Source: Cristatella mucedo (lineage: Eukaryota; Bryozoa; Phylactolaemata; Cristatellidae). Taken from it: a stretch of 64,000 bases of DNA. Each line of letters begins with the position of its first letter. The stretch's first letter is position 1. The translations under genes and the position numbers were made by a program. The notes under the pieces are model-generated. The model ran no database searches. It saw only the letters and a list, made by a program, of their open reading frames with translations, and had not been told where the DNA came from. Shown piece after piece: positions 45,062 through 56,439 of the stretch. The DNA lies in contig WPIO01000012.1 of NCBI GenBank assembly GCA_009760855.2, forward strand, positions 8,490,001 to 8,554,000, read 5' to 3'.

Positions 45062-46548
45062 GATGCCAGTTTCAGTTTATGTTTAAATGTGGGCTAGTCA
45101 TGAAATTTCGTGACTCAAGTCAGAGTGAGTTCCAGGCTTTGGGAGCATACGAACCAGAGGCACGATCTCCAATGAATTGGTGATTTGTTAGAGGTACGAG
45201 TAAACGATTATATTCCGAAAAGCATGTGGTACGATGCTAAGCCTGGGGCAGTAAATCTGATAGGCTGGAGAAAAAAATGTAGGGACCTAAAAGTGAGTGA
45301 CAAAACCTTGAAGTCGATGCGTTGCTTGACTGGGAGACAGTGCAGGCCGGTGGGAAGTTGTGTGATATGGAAACTGTAAAGATCACGCAGACAAGCCTAG
45401 CTGCTGAGTTTGGCACCAGCTGCAAGCGCGTGAGTGCACAGGCCGGTAGACCAGCAAACAGTAATGTAATGACAAGTGACATAATTGGGATCCAGACAAT
45501 GCATGGTGTGCAAAACTCCTTTATGTAATATAATGTATCTATCTGTGACTCCACAAAGCCATAATGACTATGTGGGTGTTACACAGGAGAGTTTTGTATA
45601 GTGCACTGACAGCCTAAACGGCTTTCAGTATGCATTCGGTGGCCAACACACTTCGTCTCACGCAACGAATGGAAAATGGGAAGCATAGCAGAGTCAGGAG
45701 AGCAGTTGAGGTAGTGAGTAGCATGAAATTAGCAGCTCAGGACCTCTCAAAAGGATGAGCCATAATCGGCAGCAGGAGATTAGTTGTGAGTTACAGGAGT
45801 CAAGATGTCATAAATGCATCGATCAATTTAGATGTGGTATCCCTGTCTAAAAAAGACCGAATTTAGCAATGTTATGTAGCCGAAAGTAGGCAGACTTGAC
45901 TGTGGAGCTGTTGTGGTCGTCTAATGAAAGGTCACTCTGGATCATGAAACCTAGTTTTCGCTTAGATTCAGATGTAACCGCAGATGTGCTAGCAGAGCGG
46001 ATTTTCAGCGTTAGCCTTGCCAATTTATGAATAACACTTGGTTTGCCCATAATTGATAAGTTTGTTTAATCATTATTCGGTTTAAGAAAGTTTGCTGCGA
46101 TCTATGTGCAGATGTCATCAATACATTCGGCAAATTAGTTGAGAGAATTAGACTTGCTGGAGGGCTGGGAGGGATCAAAACAAGTGTACAGCTGAGTGTC
46201 ATCTGCATAGAAGTAAACGCCAAGATGGTGCATGGGAAATACATCGGCAAGAGGTAGAGTATAAACGTGGAATAAACAGGATCAAGCACAAATCCCTGAG
46301 GTACCCCATATTTCAGTGGTTCCTTGGTTGATCTTTGTCCATTCACATCAATACCCTAGAGTAACCACTAAGACCTGTACCATTGCAATGCAGTGCCAAT
46401 GATGCCCAGGCAAGATAAGAGTGGCTCAAGGACTTGGTGATTGACAGTATCAGAAGCTATCGAAAGATTGAGCAAAATAAGCAGTGATACTTGCCCTAAG
46501 TCAGCATTATTAAATAGGTCATTATGTGAGCATGGCAATGCCCACTGA
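44800..46548 (-). mobile_element. LINE-A, antisense, longest copy, interrupted by LINE-B
   Basis: Starts with an ATAATAAT tail at 44800 and the hairpin complement, then 3' UTR and ORF2. The minus strand covers RT pieces KYGVPQGFVLDPV (about 46310), FTSMQMTLSCT where YADDTQL is expected (about 46210), and LILLNLSIASDTVNHQVLEP (about 46450, the AFDTVNH motif eroded). Split at about 45467-45786 by other sequence including LINE-B. Confidence 0.85.
45528..45785 (-). mobile_element. LINE-B 3' end nested in LINE-A
   Basis: It matches the LINE-B 3' UTR of 7199 and 52888, beginning at the terminal complement GTATCTATCTGTGACTCCAC. The surrounding LINE-A resumes at GAGTTACAGGAGTCAAGATG (45787). About 60 bp of extra sequence precede it. 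Confidence 0.75.
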
Positions 46549-46889
46549 TGTTTGGCCCCATCCCCACTCATACCACTAGGCCCGGCCAAAGGGAGCACTG
46601 CTGCCTACTACCTCATTAGGCATCAGGCACTGCAGTCAGCTGACTATGCTAGGTGTAATTGCAACAAGTCAGTTGCGTCACGTGACTCATTTGACCTCCA
46701 GCGACCCACTTTCTGCTTGTCCACCGGCTTGTGGGGACACTATCCACTTGCTCTCCCTCCTCGGCTCACTCTCTCCTCTTGTCTACTGGCGCTCCGGAAG
46801 TGCAAGTATTAGTCGTCGTGCGGATATAGCAGTGGCCGTCCGGAGATCTTCCTTTGTTGGGGGGTGGGGTGAGGAGGCACATATAGAGT
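46549..46889. other. Spacer between LINE-A and the GA array
   Basis: No gene recognised. The last about 45 bases (GAGGAGGCACATATAGAGTA) start duplicated block ii. Confidence 0.4.
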
Positions 46890-47606
<717 letters not shown>

Positions 47607-49079
47607 AGCAAAGGAGGAAGCAAGGAGGAGAAAGAGGGTGGCAGACACGCAGACGGACAGACGCTCAGATAAGCCGAGCGACAGACAGAGACGAAGACAG
47701 AGAGCTAGACAGAGACAAGGAGTACGGGATAAATAAAAACCACGTCTGTTATTTTATAAGAGTGCGAAACGATAGCTAGTAATTAAACTGAACACTTCTA
47801 AGAAAGTGTAACACGCAGTTTACACTGTGTGGTCTCGTAATTACACATTGAAAACACTTCCACGAACCATTACTTTCCAAGGGTAACGAAGTGCTCGTTC
47901 TTTGAATGACTTAGGTAATAAAATTGAAATAAATTTAAGAGCGTAATGCTGTTTTGGAGGAACTGCAAATCATTTAAATAGGCATCGTTTGCGGCGGGAC
48001 TTGTCGAATTGAGCACTGTTCTGGTGTAGCACGAGGGTTAGTGTCCAGAAATGACAAGCTTATCTTTGAAAGCGCATGTCTTTCTTCTTGTGCCAGCCAT
48101 TTCTAAATGGTATGAGTAACGTCGAAGTAACTATTTGTAAAACTATATCATACCACAAGTCCGCTGCGTCCCACGACAGCGTTGCTCAGCCCGCGTTGAT
48201 TCGCTAAATATTGTTGCTTGCTATCAGGCAGATAGTCTAATTGTTTTCCCTTCCCTGAAAAAAATTAAATTAAATTCTGCTTCAACGTTTTCAGTGTAAA
48301 CTCACAAAAAGGTATTTCCTCTGAAACACGAGGCGTTGCAGTTACCATATTCAGGCCAAGCACTGTCACATATGCAAGAAGTTTGAAACAGCACGTGCCT
48401 TAAATACATAAAGCGTGCAAGACTGCATGAGTTGACTGGTGCACTGGAGCTTAACGTCAGCGGTCTAGTGAACTGGAGACTACTAGCAGCTTTTACTGAA
48501 GGTACGAAAGCTCGTGGCACGCACGAGACGCATGTGCCATTTAGTGAGCTTCCTTAGATGAGAGTGTGCCATCGATAAATCAGCTATTTTTCAGATAATG
48601 TGGATGCCAAATATTCCCATTTTAGAATTCTTGCTTTCCTTTTAACGGAAAACCTGTAAGCTGTATTCGGAATTTTTTAGCGTGGCAAGCTTCCTAGCTG
48701 TTACCACCATTGCGTCACTCTATCAAAGTAAACTAATATGTTTTAGTCACCCTATCCTGAACTAATGTTTTCAAAAGCATGTAGAGAAGGTCTCATTTCT
48801 GCAGAGCGCACAGAGGAAAATGCCGCCGAATGAATGCGGTTTTGTTTTAATTGATAAGAAAAAGTTCTTTTTTTCCAGTTCTTTCTTCTGTGGGAAATTA
48901 GTTTCAAATTTGCTCGCATATACACACTTTAGTATTTATCAACAGAAAATACGTCTTTTAATTTCCAAAGTGTATTCGAAATGTCTGTACAATGTAGTTA
49001 CGTGATACACTCGTCATACGAAAGCAAGTTTTTTCATGTACGTATTTGACCAACAAATACGCTGGTAAATGTACAAGTA

Positions 49080-49250
49080 ATACTAATAATAATCCACTTG
49101 ATGAAGCGCCCTCACAGAACTCAATCTCTTTCTAGGTGCTTTACATTTGCTGCAAAGGGAAAGGATCGAATGGAAGGTGATATCGTGCTTGATAAACAAC
49201 ATGAACGTCATGGTTAAGGGTACTATTCACGATTACGAAACTGGTGGTGG
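49080..49250 (-). mobile_element. LINE-A tail, antisense
   Basis: ATAATAAT, hairpin complement GCGCCCTCACAGAACTC, CTTTACATTTGCTGC and 3' UTR. It is absent from block ii copy 2, so inserted after that duplication or lost there. Confidence 0.85.
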
Positions 49251-49369
49251 AAGGGGTCAAATAGGCCCTGTCTTTGTTCATCTATCCTTCCTAGCACACG
49301 AAATTAAATTAAAGTAGTGCTCACAATTATATCAGCTAGTCAAATTAGTGCCCAGCTGTTTGATACTAA

Positions 49370-49900
49370 TAATAATATCAATGCACTCGATAAAGTGCCG
49401 TCGGAGTACTCAATCCCTTTCTAGGCGCTGCACATTTGCTGCAAAGGAAAATGCAACTGAATGATGAGTAATGTCACTCTTGATAAGCAACATGAATGAC
49501 ATGGTTAGAGGTGACATGCACAGGGTCAGCATGCAAACGTGGTTAGTCTCAGCATGCACAGTGTCAGCACGCATAAGCACATACAGGACGAATTATAGGG
49601 ACCCACTAAATGCTGTCCTAAATAGGTGTTTTTAAGTTATTTTTAAATGTGGTCAAGTCAGGGGATGTTGTGACTCAAGTCGAGAGAAAGTTCCACGCTT
49701 TGGGAGCATGTGAACTAAATGCACGGTCTCCAAAGAGTTTGAGGTAATGTACGAGGTAATGGTTATCTGTTGGATTCCAAAAAGTGGGTGGTACGATGCT
49801 TGGCCTGGTTGGGGAATAGATCTAAGAGACAGGTTGGAGCCAAAGAATGAAGTGACTTAAAAGAAAACGACAGATCTATCTGCATGGTAACTATGAAGTA
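49370..49900 (-). mobile_element. LINE-A 3' end, antisense
   Basis: A second copy directly after the first: tail complement with GTGCCGTCGGAGTACTC, 3' UTR to about 49620, then the ORF2 end, decayed. Confidence 0.85.
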
Positions 49901-49939
49901 TCATGGCTGTTCGGTGTTGTCTGTTGTCGTCGCCTAGAG

Positions 49940-50182
49940 CTATCCTTGGTGCGGGCAGCTCGAGCAGGTCACCAAACAAGTGTCGCTATGAGAACCTGTC
50001 GTACGTTTTCTTGCAACGTTAAATTTTCCTTCTACACGCCAACAGTTAACTGGCATGTGCATGAACAGAACTCGCTTCAGCTCTTGCCTCGTTTTAGAAT
50101 CATGCACGCATAACGGGCGCCTCATGATTGTAGCAAACATGAATGTTTTCTACTTTGAGGTCACCGAACTCACTCACCCTCG
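49940..50182 (+). repeat. Upstream part of PHF21A-like duplicated block, copy 1
   Basis: Matches 61325-61577 (AATTTTCCTTCTACACGCCA, TTAACTGGCATGTGCATGAA). In both, an acceptor-like pyrimidine tract (ATGTTTTCTACTTTGAG here, ATGTTTTCTAG in copy 2) precedes the coding part, so upstream sequence may be intron and the copies arose at DNA level. Confidence 0.8.
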
Positions 50183-50683
50183 ATGCCTCTACCGTCACAG
50201 CAGACGGTCGAGCCACCCCGTACCACCCGTAGACAGAGCCGAGTGGCGCCGAAGACCGCCGACCAGCCAGGGAGTTTTTCTTCGACTGCTGGCCCGACAT
50301 CGCCGACGGCGTCGCCACCAGCTGGACACTTTGAGCGCTTACTTGGCTCCCGGTACCGAGATGTGGCAGCACGCGAAATGCAGGCTGCCACCAGTCCGGA
50401 TGCACGCAGTAAGTTAGACTACTTGGCCAGCCTCGGTCTCGTGCCCGTCTCGACAGCACGAGCCATTGAATTGGAGGTTGGGGCTGCTGGCCCAGCACCT
50501 GCTGCGCCATTGAAGCCCCCTGCTTCAGCGACCAAGTTGCACGAAGACCTTTGTGCCATTTGCAAGCTGGCTAGCCAATCGCTAATGTGCGACACCTGTC
50601 CTCGTGTATACCACTTGAAATGCCTGACTCCCCCACTGAAAGCCGTGCCTCAGGGAAATTGGACGTGCCCGAATTGTACATAG
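50183..50683 (+). CDS. PHF21A-like: PHF21A-like PHD-finger protein (short form)
   Basis: An uninterrupted 166-codon frame from MPLPSQQTVEPP; an in-frame stop lies just upstream. Residues 77-87 (KLDYLASLGLV) match the KLxFMVSLGLV motif that precedes the PHD finger of PHF21A/BHC80. Residues 119-166 form a complete PHD finger (HEDLCAICK, LMCDTCPRVYHLKCLTPPLK, GNWTCPNC). All eight zinc ligands are present: C124, C127, C136, C139, H144, C147, C162, C165. PHF21A reads unmodified histone H3K4 in the LSD1-CoREST complex. The frame ends two residues after the last zinc ligand region, without the family's long N-terminus and C-terminal coiled coil. It may be an exon group, a truncated paralogue or a young pseudogene. 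Confidence 0.75.
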   Translation: MPLPSQQTVEPPRTTRRQSRVAPKTADQPGSFSSTAGPTSPTASPPAGHFERLLGSRYRDVAAREMQAATSPDARSKLDYLASLGLVPVSTARAIELEVGAAGPAPAAPLKPPASATKLHEDLCAICKLASQSLMCDTCPRVYHLKCLTPPLKAVPQGNWTCPNCT

Positions 50684-50772
50684 TCGAGCAAGTCTAAAAA
50701 CTGTGAAAGAAATTAGGCTGGCACAGTCTTTCTCTGCAGCATTCTTAAATTTATATTAAATATCGTACACAT

Positions 50773-50808
50773 ATTATTATATTATATTATATTATATTAT
50801 ATTATAGC
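50773..50808. repeat. (ATATT)n microsatellite
   Basis: About seven units of TTATA/ATATT just after the PHF21A-like frame. Confidence 0.9.
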
Positions 50809-50854
50809 CTATTCTCCTTTTTTGTACAATTTTAACTGAATTTATTTCATATAA

Positions 50855-50889
<35 letters not shown>

Positions 50890-50890
50890 T
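50855..50890. repeat. (GT)n microsatellite
   Basis: About 17 GT dinucleotides with one C interruption near the end. Confidence 0.95.
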
Positions 50891-50894
50891 GTGG

Positions 50895-51730
50895 GCACAC
50901 GCGTTCGAGCTCGAGCTGCTGTGCGTGCTTGTGTAATTGATGCTATGTAAGAACTTACGCAAAATACTGTGCTCTATGCTTCGCGTTGCAATTTTTATTC
51001 GCAGCTCAGTTAAAGCAATTATAGCTGAAAGCAGTGACTGGGCCTCGCGAGACTCATTTGGTTTTCCAGGTTGACACTGGCTGGCTATGTAGGCTTTGCT
51101 GCCACTTCTTGTCAGTTAGTAAGTGCTACTACCAACAATAAGGTTTTCGTCAAGAAGCGTCCAAGCACTATGCCAAGTATGCACAGCATCTCGAACAAAA
51201 TAATCCGTTTATCGCCTGTGGGAAATAGGAGATAGCCACTTCGTCCATCAGCTGAAAAAGCAACTGCTGGCTATGATATGCTAACTCTTTAATCATAATT
51301 AAATGCGTCGTCTTGGTAAATTCCTTTAAATGGTTAAGAACATGGAATTTCTAATCGCCGAGTGCATTTACCCTTAGAGTAGTAGATCGTCGTCCAGGCC
51401 CCGGCTTCTCTATGTCGTAATAGTCAATGGCAGCTTTTCTGCTTTTCATTGATCGAAGACTGCGACTCATCAGACAACCTAGATCTCTGTCCGTTTAGGT
51501 GGTGACATAAAGAAGTTTTATTCAAGTGCAGGACTTTTCAGCGACCTATATGTCCGATCCATTGCAAAATTGATTCGGAATACCACTCACTGCTTGGGGC
51601 ATTCCGGCAAGTTATGCATGAATAATTACCGAAAGGGCGGGAAAGCGAAATAATTCATCAAACTTTTTGGGCATGCTCAGGCAGCACCCCCTTTTTGGAT
51701 CGGGTTGGCTAAAAATATGAATCACGAATC
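50895..51730. other. Intergenic, nothing recognised
   Basis: No repeat family or coding signal identified. Confidence 0.4.
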
Positions 51731-51734
51731 TTCA

Positions 51735-51806
51735 CTAGTTTGCCTCCAAGATGCTTCAAAAAAGACTCGAATGTCGAGACACTCATAAACCGAGGTACCA
51801 TTGTAC
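51735..51806 (-). mobile_element. Tigger-like terminal repeat
   Basis: On the minus strand it begins CAATGGTACCTCGGTTTATG then AGTGTCTCGACATTCGAG, the same end as the element at 24232, flanked by TA. The opposite end was not found. Confidence 0.6.
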
Positions 51807-52260
51807 TCGTATCGGCTCTGAAACGGAAGTCGTTCGCAATAGTACTGATAAGTAAACCTTGCCTATATTTTACTGCGGCATGCTCGAATGCTGCTTAATA
51901 AAGAGCCTCGAACATGGGTTAGTGAATCGTGTACAGTTTAAATATGTCAGGTGATGAAAGAAAATGCTCAAGCTTGTTAGCGGCCACATTCTTTTTGTAA
52001 GAGTTTAGGGTCAGAGGTAACGCAATTTGTGGTTTACAAAGTACCAAAGGCAATCTCAATTGATGATTAGTGAGTTTGGAGTATTGTGGCCCATGGCACC
52101 ATGTAGATGAGGCTCCCTGTGGATTTGCAACGTAACAATTCTACGTTAGCAGCTAAAACTTCTTTTTTTTTCGGTGTGGGCTCTCTTGGTTGCTACCGGG
52201 TTCAGCTACCGTCAACTTACCTGAGCCTATCGTACGGCTTCTACGAATTGGTATCTGTAC

Positions 52261-52433
52261 CTCAAGGCATCAGCTCCAACAGTACTTTCCACGAGTCTGC
52301 ATGGGCTAGAACTTGTTACGCTCGATGCGATTGTCGGAAAAGGCTTAAGCTCAGACGCCTCCACAGACCGTTCGTAACAAGAGAGAGCCACTAGGAGCAG
52401 TACTGGAGCATACAGGTAGGCCGACGATGGCAT
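52261..52433 (-). CDS. Candidate first exon of a secreted protein
   Basis: From ATG 52433 the minus strand reads MPSSAYLYAPVLLLVALSCY then ERSVEA-SELKPF, a textbook signal peptide with a plausible cleavage after VEA. It continues open to a donor-like TTGAG|GTACAG after 57 codons. No following exon was located and the family is unknown. The call rests on the signal peptide and donor only. Confidence 0.25.
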
Positions 52434-52539
52434 AGCATAACGGTGACCAAGATTCCTCCTCACACCTGTGAATCGAGTCAAAGGGCTTTCTAGCCCCACA
52501 TATTTGGCAATGTAGCTGCCTATTTTAGTCATAAAAAAT

Positions 52540-52695
52540 GCCGAGCTGGTTTGGTCTAGCGGTTAAGGTGCTCGCCCCGACCAAGGTCTGACCGAGGTCG
52601 TGGGCTCGAGCCCCGAGGCATATGTGAAGCGCCTGAATAGAGATTAAGTTCTCTTAGGGTGCTATATAAATGAACTATATTTATTTATTTATAAA
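52540..52695 (+). mobile_element. SINE-1, best-preserved copy, sense
   Basis: tRNA-like head with A-box TGGTCTAGCGG and B-box GGGCTCGAGCCC, then directly the LINE-like tail GAAGCGCCTGAATAGAGATT, then AAGTTCTCTTAGGGTGC, ending in a TTTA-rich run. The flanks ATAAAA are possible target duplications. Confidence 0.8.
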
Positions 52696-52756
52696 ACGTA
52701 AGAAAGAGTGATCAATTATCAAAATTGCAAAGTGTGACTTATTGTGGGTTGAGATA

Positions 52757-52885
52757 GAACGAATAATAATAATAATGCACTTGATAAAGCACCCTCAGAG
52801 AACTCAATCTCTTTCTAGGCGTTTCACATTTGCTTCAAAGGGAAATGCAATTGAATGGTGAGTAATATCATGCTTGATAAACAAA
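52757..52885 (-). mobile_element. LINE-A tail, antisense
   Basis: AATAATAATAAT, hairpin complement, GCGTTTCACATTTGCTTC. It abuts the LINE-B 3' end at about 52888. Confidence 0.85.
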
Positions 52886-53953
52886 CATGCCTTACATGTA
52901 ATGTATCTCCTTCTGTAGCTCCACAAAGTCATAAAGACCGTGTGGGTGTTATGCAGGAGAGTTTTGAATAGCACACTCAAAGCCTGAGCGGCTTTCGGTA
53001 CGCATTCCGTAGACAACAGACTTCGTCTCACGAAACAAGGAGAAAGTGGCAATCATAATAGAGTTGGGAGAGCAGTTGAGGTAGTGAGTAGCATTGAAGT
53101 AGCAGCTCAGAACCACTGAAAAGAAGAATGAGCCATAGTAGACAATATTAGAGTAGATGTGGTTGCATAAGAATTGTGGAAGCGAGTTCCACAGTCTAGG
53201 ACCTGCAGAGTTAAAGCTTCTGTCGCGAACGGTCTTTAAGCGGAGGGATGGAGCTGCTAATTTATTGTGCACACAGGACCTGAGGGCGCAAACAGGCTGA
53301 AACTGATGCAGAAATTCAGCTAGGTATGGAGGAGCCAAGCCGTAGCGGGCCTTGTGGGTCAGCCTACGAACCTTGCTCTGAATCCGTTGGTCAACCGGCA
53401 TCCATCTTAGCTCTTTTAGCAAAGGAGACACGTTCTCACACTTATGGGACTTGAAGACTAGCCTTGCTGTCATATTCATAGTCAGCTGAAGTGGCCTAAT
53501 CGCTTTTTTTGTAGCCCAGCCAATAGGGAATTGCAATAATCAAGCCGAGGCAGAACTAAGGAGCTAGTTACATTTTTTGTATAAGCCACTGTGGAAGACT
53601 GCTCCTAATTTTGGATAGGGATAGGACGTGTTGGCTAGTTGCAGAAGCAGTCTTCTGAATGAAGCTTTTAAAATTGAGGCAGTTGTCAAAAACGACACCT
53701 AAATTTCGAGCCCGTGGTTATGATTGCACAACAGTATCACCTATTAGAACAGCAAAGCCTTTTAATCCAGCCACACGCCTAGGGTGTCCTATGAACAGTA
53801 GTTCGGTTTTATTGTAATTTAATTTCAGGAAGTTTTCCGACATCCAGGATCGAATATCGGCAAGGCAAGCATTCAATTTTTCAGTTGCTGCAGCATATTC
53901 CGACGATTTGAACGAAAAATACAACTGAGTATCGTCAGCATAAAAGGGATATC

Positions 53954-55253
53954 AAGGTTTTCTTCTAGATCGCCTCTCATCTCGCCTGGGCATCACTGGC
54001 ACTGCTCTGCAATGGTTCAGGTCCTATCTTAGTGGGAGACTCCAGAGTATTGACGTGAAAGGACAAAGATCATCCGGGGTACCTCTGAAATTTGGCGTAC
54101 CTCAGGGCTCTGTGCTAGGTCCGGTTCTTTTCACGGTTTATACTCTTCCTCTTGCTGATGTGATTGCCAAGCACAATCTAGGCTTTCACTTCTATGCGGA
54201 TGACACTCAGTTGTACCTTTGCTTTGATCCCTCCCAGCCTTCGAGCACCTCAAATTCTCTCAACTCACTTGCTGCATGTATTGATGACATCCGCACATGG
54301 ATGGCAGCAAATTTTCTAAAACTAAATGACGATAAAACTAACTGACTAGTTATGGGCAAACCCAGTGTGATTCAAAAATCGGAAAGGCTGACGCCCTCAG
54401 TTGGCTGTCCCAGCATATCTCCAGTTGAATCGGCTCGAAATCTAGGTGTCATATTCCAAAGCGACCTCTCGTTAGACGACCATATCAGCTCCACTGTTAA
54501 ACCTGTATATTTTCAGCTTCATAACATTGCTAAAATTAGGGCTTGTTTAGATAAGGATACCACGTCCAAGTTGGTCCATGCATTCGTGACATCCCGTCTC
54601 GACTTCTGCAACTCACTGCTTACTGGCCTACCAGCATGTGCGATCAGGCGATTGCAGCTGGTGCAAAACTCTGCAGCTAGGCTTGTCTGTCGTGAGCGTC
54701 GCAGTTGCCACAGCACACCACTTCTCGCCGACCTGCACTTGCTACCAGTCAAGCAACAGATTGACTTCAAGGTTTTGTCGCTCACTTTTAGGTCACTGCA
54801 TTCTTTGGCTCCAGCCTATCTCTCAGATCTACTCCCTCATCAGGCCAAGCATCGTGCCACCCGCTTTTCGGAATCCAACAGCCTAAAAATACCATGTGCA
54901 AACCTCAAATCCTTTGGAGACAGTGCATTTAGTTCGTATGCTCTCAAAGCCTGAAACTCCCTCCCGACCTGCGTCCGAACATACCCTTACCTGACCACAA
55001 ATAAAAAGAATTTAAAAGCACACCTATTTAGGACCTCATTTAGTGGGTCCCTGTGATTCGTCTTTGATGTGCTTATGCATGCTGACCCTGTGCATGTCAC
55101 CCCTAACAATCTTATTCATTTTTTTTGTTTGTCAAGCATGATTTTACTCACCATCAAATTGCATTTCCACTTGCAGCAAATGTAAAGCGCCTTGAGAGAG
55201 ATTGAGTTCTCTGAGGGCGCTTTATCAAAGACATTATTATTATTATTATTATT
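53954..55253 (+). mobile_element. LINE-A, 1.3-kb 5'-truncated copy inserted in LINE-B
   Basis: Sense order: GITGTALQWFRSYLSGRLQS, FGVPQGSVLGPVLFTVYTLP, FHFYADDTQLYLCFD, NFLKLNDDKTN then an in-frame stop (54344), LVCRERRSCH, APAYLSDLLPHQAKHRATRF, a second stop after SYALKA (54955). A 3' UTR, hairpin and ATT array follow. PQGS and YADD catalytic motifs are intact, but the two stops and missing 5' half make it dead. Confidence 0.93.
55184..55223 (+). other. LINE-A 3' terminal stem-loop
   Basis: AAAGCGCC (55184-55191) pairs exactly with GGCGCTTT (55216-55223); inside, GAGAGA can pair with TCTCT. The same hairpin ends every LINE-A copy and, in variant form, SINE-1. In L2-type LINEs the 3' hairpin is the RT recognition site (established for the group; inferred here). 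Confidence 0.85.
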
Positions 55254-55624
55254 ATATCCTATTCCATGGGCCTTAATCACTTTTCCAAGAGGTTGAGTAT
55301 AAATGGAGAACAGCAAGGGACCGAGGATGGACCCTTGAGGGACACCACAGGTGACCTTTCTCGTGTGTGAGACCTGACCCCCACACGACACGGATTGAAC
55401 ACGACCAGACATGTACGATTTAAACCACGCCAGTGCTTCGTCTGTCTTACCGGTCGTTGTTCTCAATCGTTCAGGCAGAACATCACGATCAATGGTGTCG
55501 AAGGCAGCAGACAGATGTAGCAGAGCTACAGCAGCGACATTCCCGTCGTCGTTGCAACATAGAATGTCATTGTTAACATGGTAGCTCAGCAAGGTATTTA
55601 TTTCTTCGTCTAGAGACCCATCTT

Positions 55625-56435
55625 TCTCATAGGTGAAATCTCTTATCAGGTGTGGGCGATTGAAGCAGCAATTTTGTACAGAGTAAGTGTGATTAAAGAA
55701 GCTGGCTACGCATAGAATAGAAAATTTAAACGGTCGGGCTTCAATCTAGCCTTAGTATTTGTAAATTGAATCCTGAGCAGCTGGAGTGTTATAAATTATT
55801 TAGTCATTACCGCCATTTGCAGCATGTCTCACATATTTGTTGAAATTTCAATGTAGTGCAAATAAAGCCTATCAGTTTTGATTTCAAAATCTATACGCAC
55901 CACACCTATTCGTCCCAGCAAGACCTCGGCTCCCGCTGCCCATGTGGAACACACTCCGAGCTCCTGGTCCGGCAGGTGCGTTGCCGATGCAAGTGATTAA
56001 TAACGACAAACCTCTACAATGCTCTCTCGGAGCTTACAGTGAAACAGAAATAAGCATATGTGGGAACGTCACGCAGTGCAAACCTGGACATCTGTAGCTT
56101 GACATATATTGGCTGGTGTAAATTTTATTGCGATTATTGACTATTTTGGAGTGATTAGAAAACGTATAAATATAAATTGGTTTTATTGGGGTGGTGTGTA
56201 AATGACATATTATTAGTAGAATTTTTTCGTTTGCTCGAAAAATAGGGTCGTATCAGATATATTATCATGCTCAGATCAAGTATAATATTATGTTTTGACC
56301 GTATTCTCATGTAAAGACTCACACTTCCCGGCTGATGCAGCTGCTGAGGTTTTCAGATTTTTGTCTCCCCTCAAGTACTTATGGAATTGGGGCTTTGAAA
56401 TTCAAAAGAATAATACGCGGTCATTCGTTAAATTG
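55625..56435. other. Intergenic, nothing recognised
   Basis: AT-rich. No coding or repeat signal recognised. Confidence 0.4.
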
Positions 56436-56439
56436 GCCC

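Larger units (their letters stand above)
53949..55258. repeat. 5-bp target-site duplication flanking the nested LINE-A
   Basis: ATATC at 53949-53953 and again at 55254-55258. Removing the insert and one copy restores the LINE-B frame HGIGY-PFYADD with no gap. Confidence 0.9.
52888..55620 (-). mobile_element. LINE-B, longest copy, split by a LINE-A
   Basis: Minus strand, in order: LSAAFDTIDRDVLPERLR and CGVPQGSILGPLLFSIYTQP (55530-55290); YADDTQLYFSFKSSEYAAA and NFLKLNYNKTELLFIGHPRR (53945-53770); the post-RT LARLVFKSHK-type region, WNSLPQFL and the 3' end at 52888. This is an L2/Rex1-clade reverse transcriptase with AFDTID, PQGS and YADD motifs. Interrupted at 53954-55253. Confidence 0.9.

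Noticed and set aside
53954-55620. Reverse transcriptase motifs as a retron, DGR or other RT-based defence system
   Set aside because: Motifs, 3' hairpin, ATT tails and high copy number are those of animal L2/Rex1 LINEs; no bacterial context exists.
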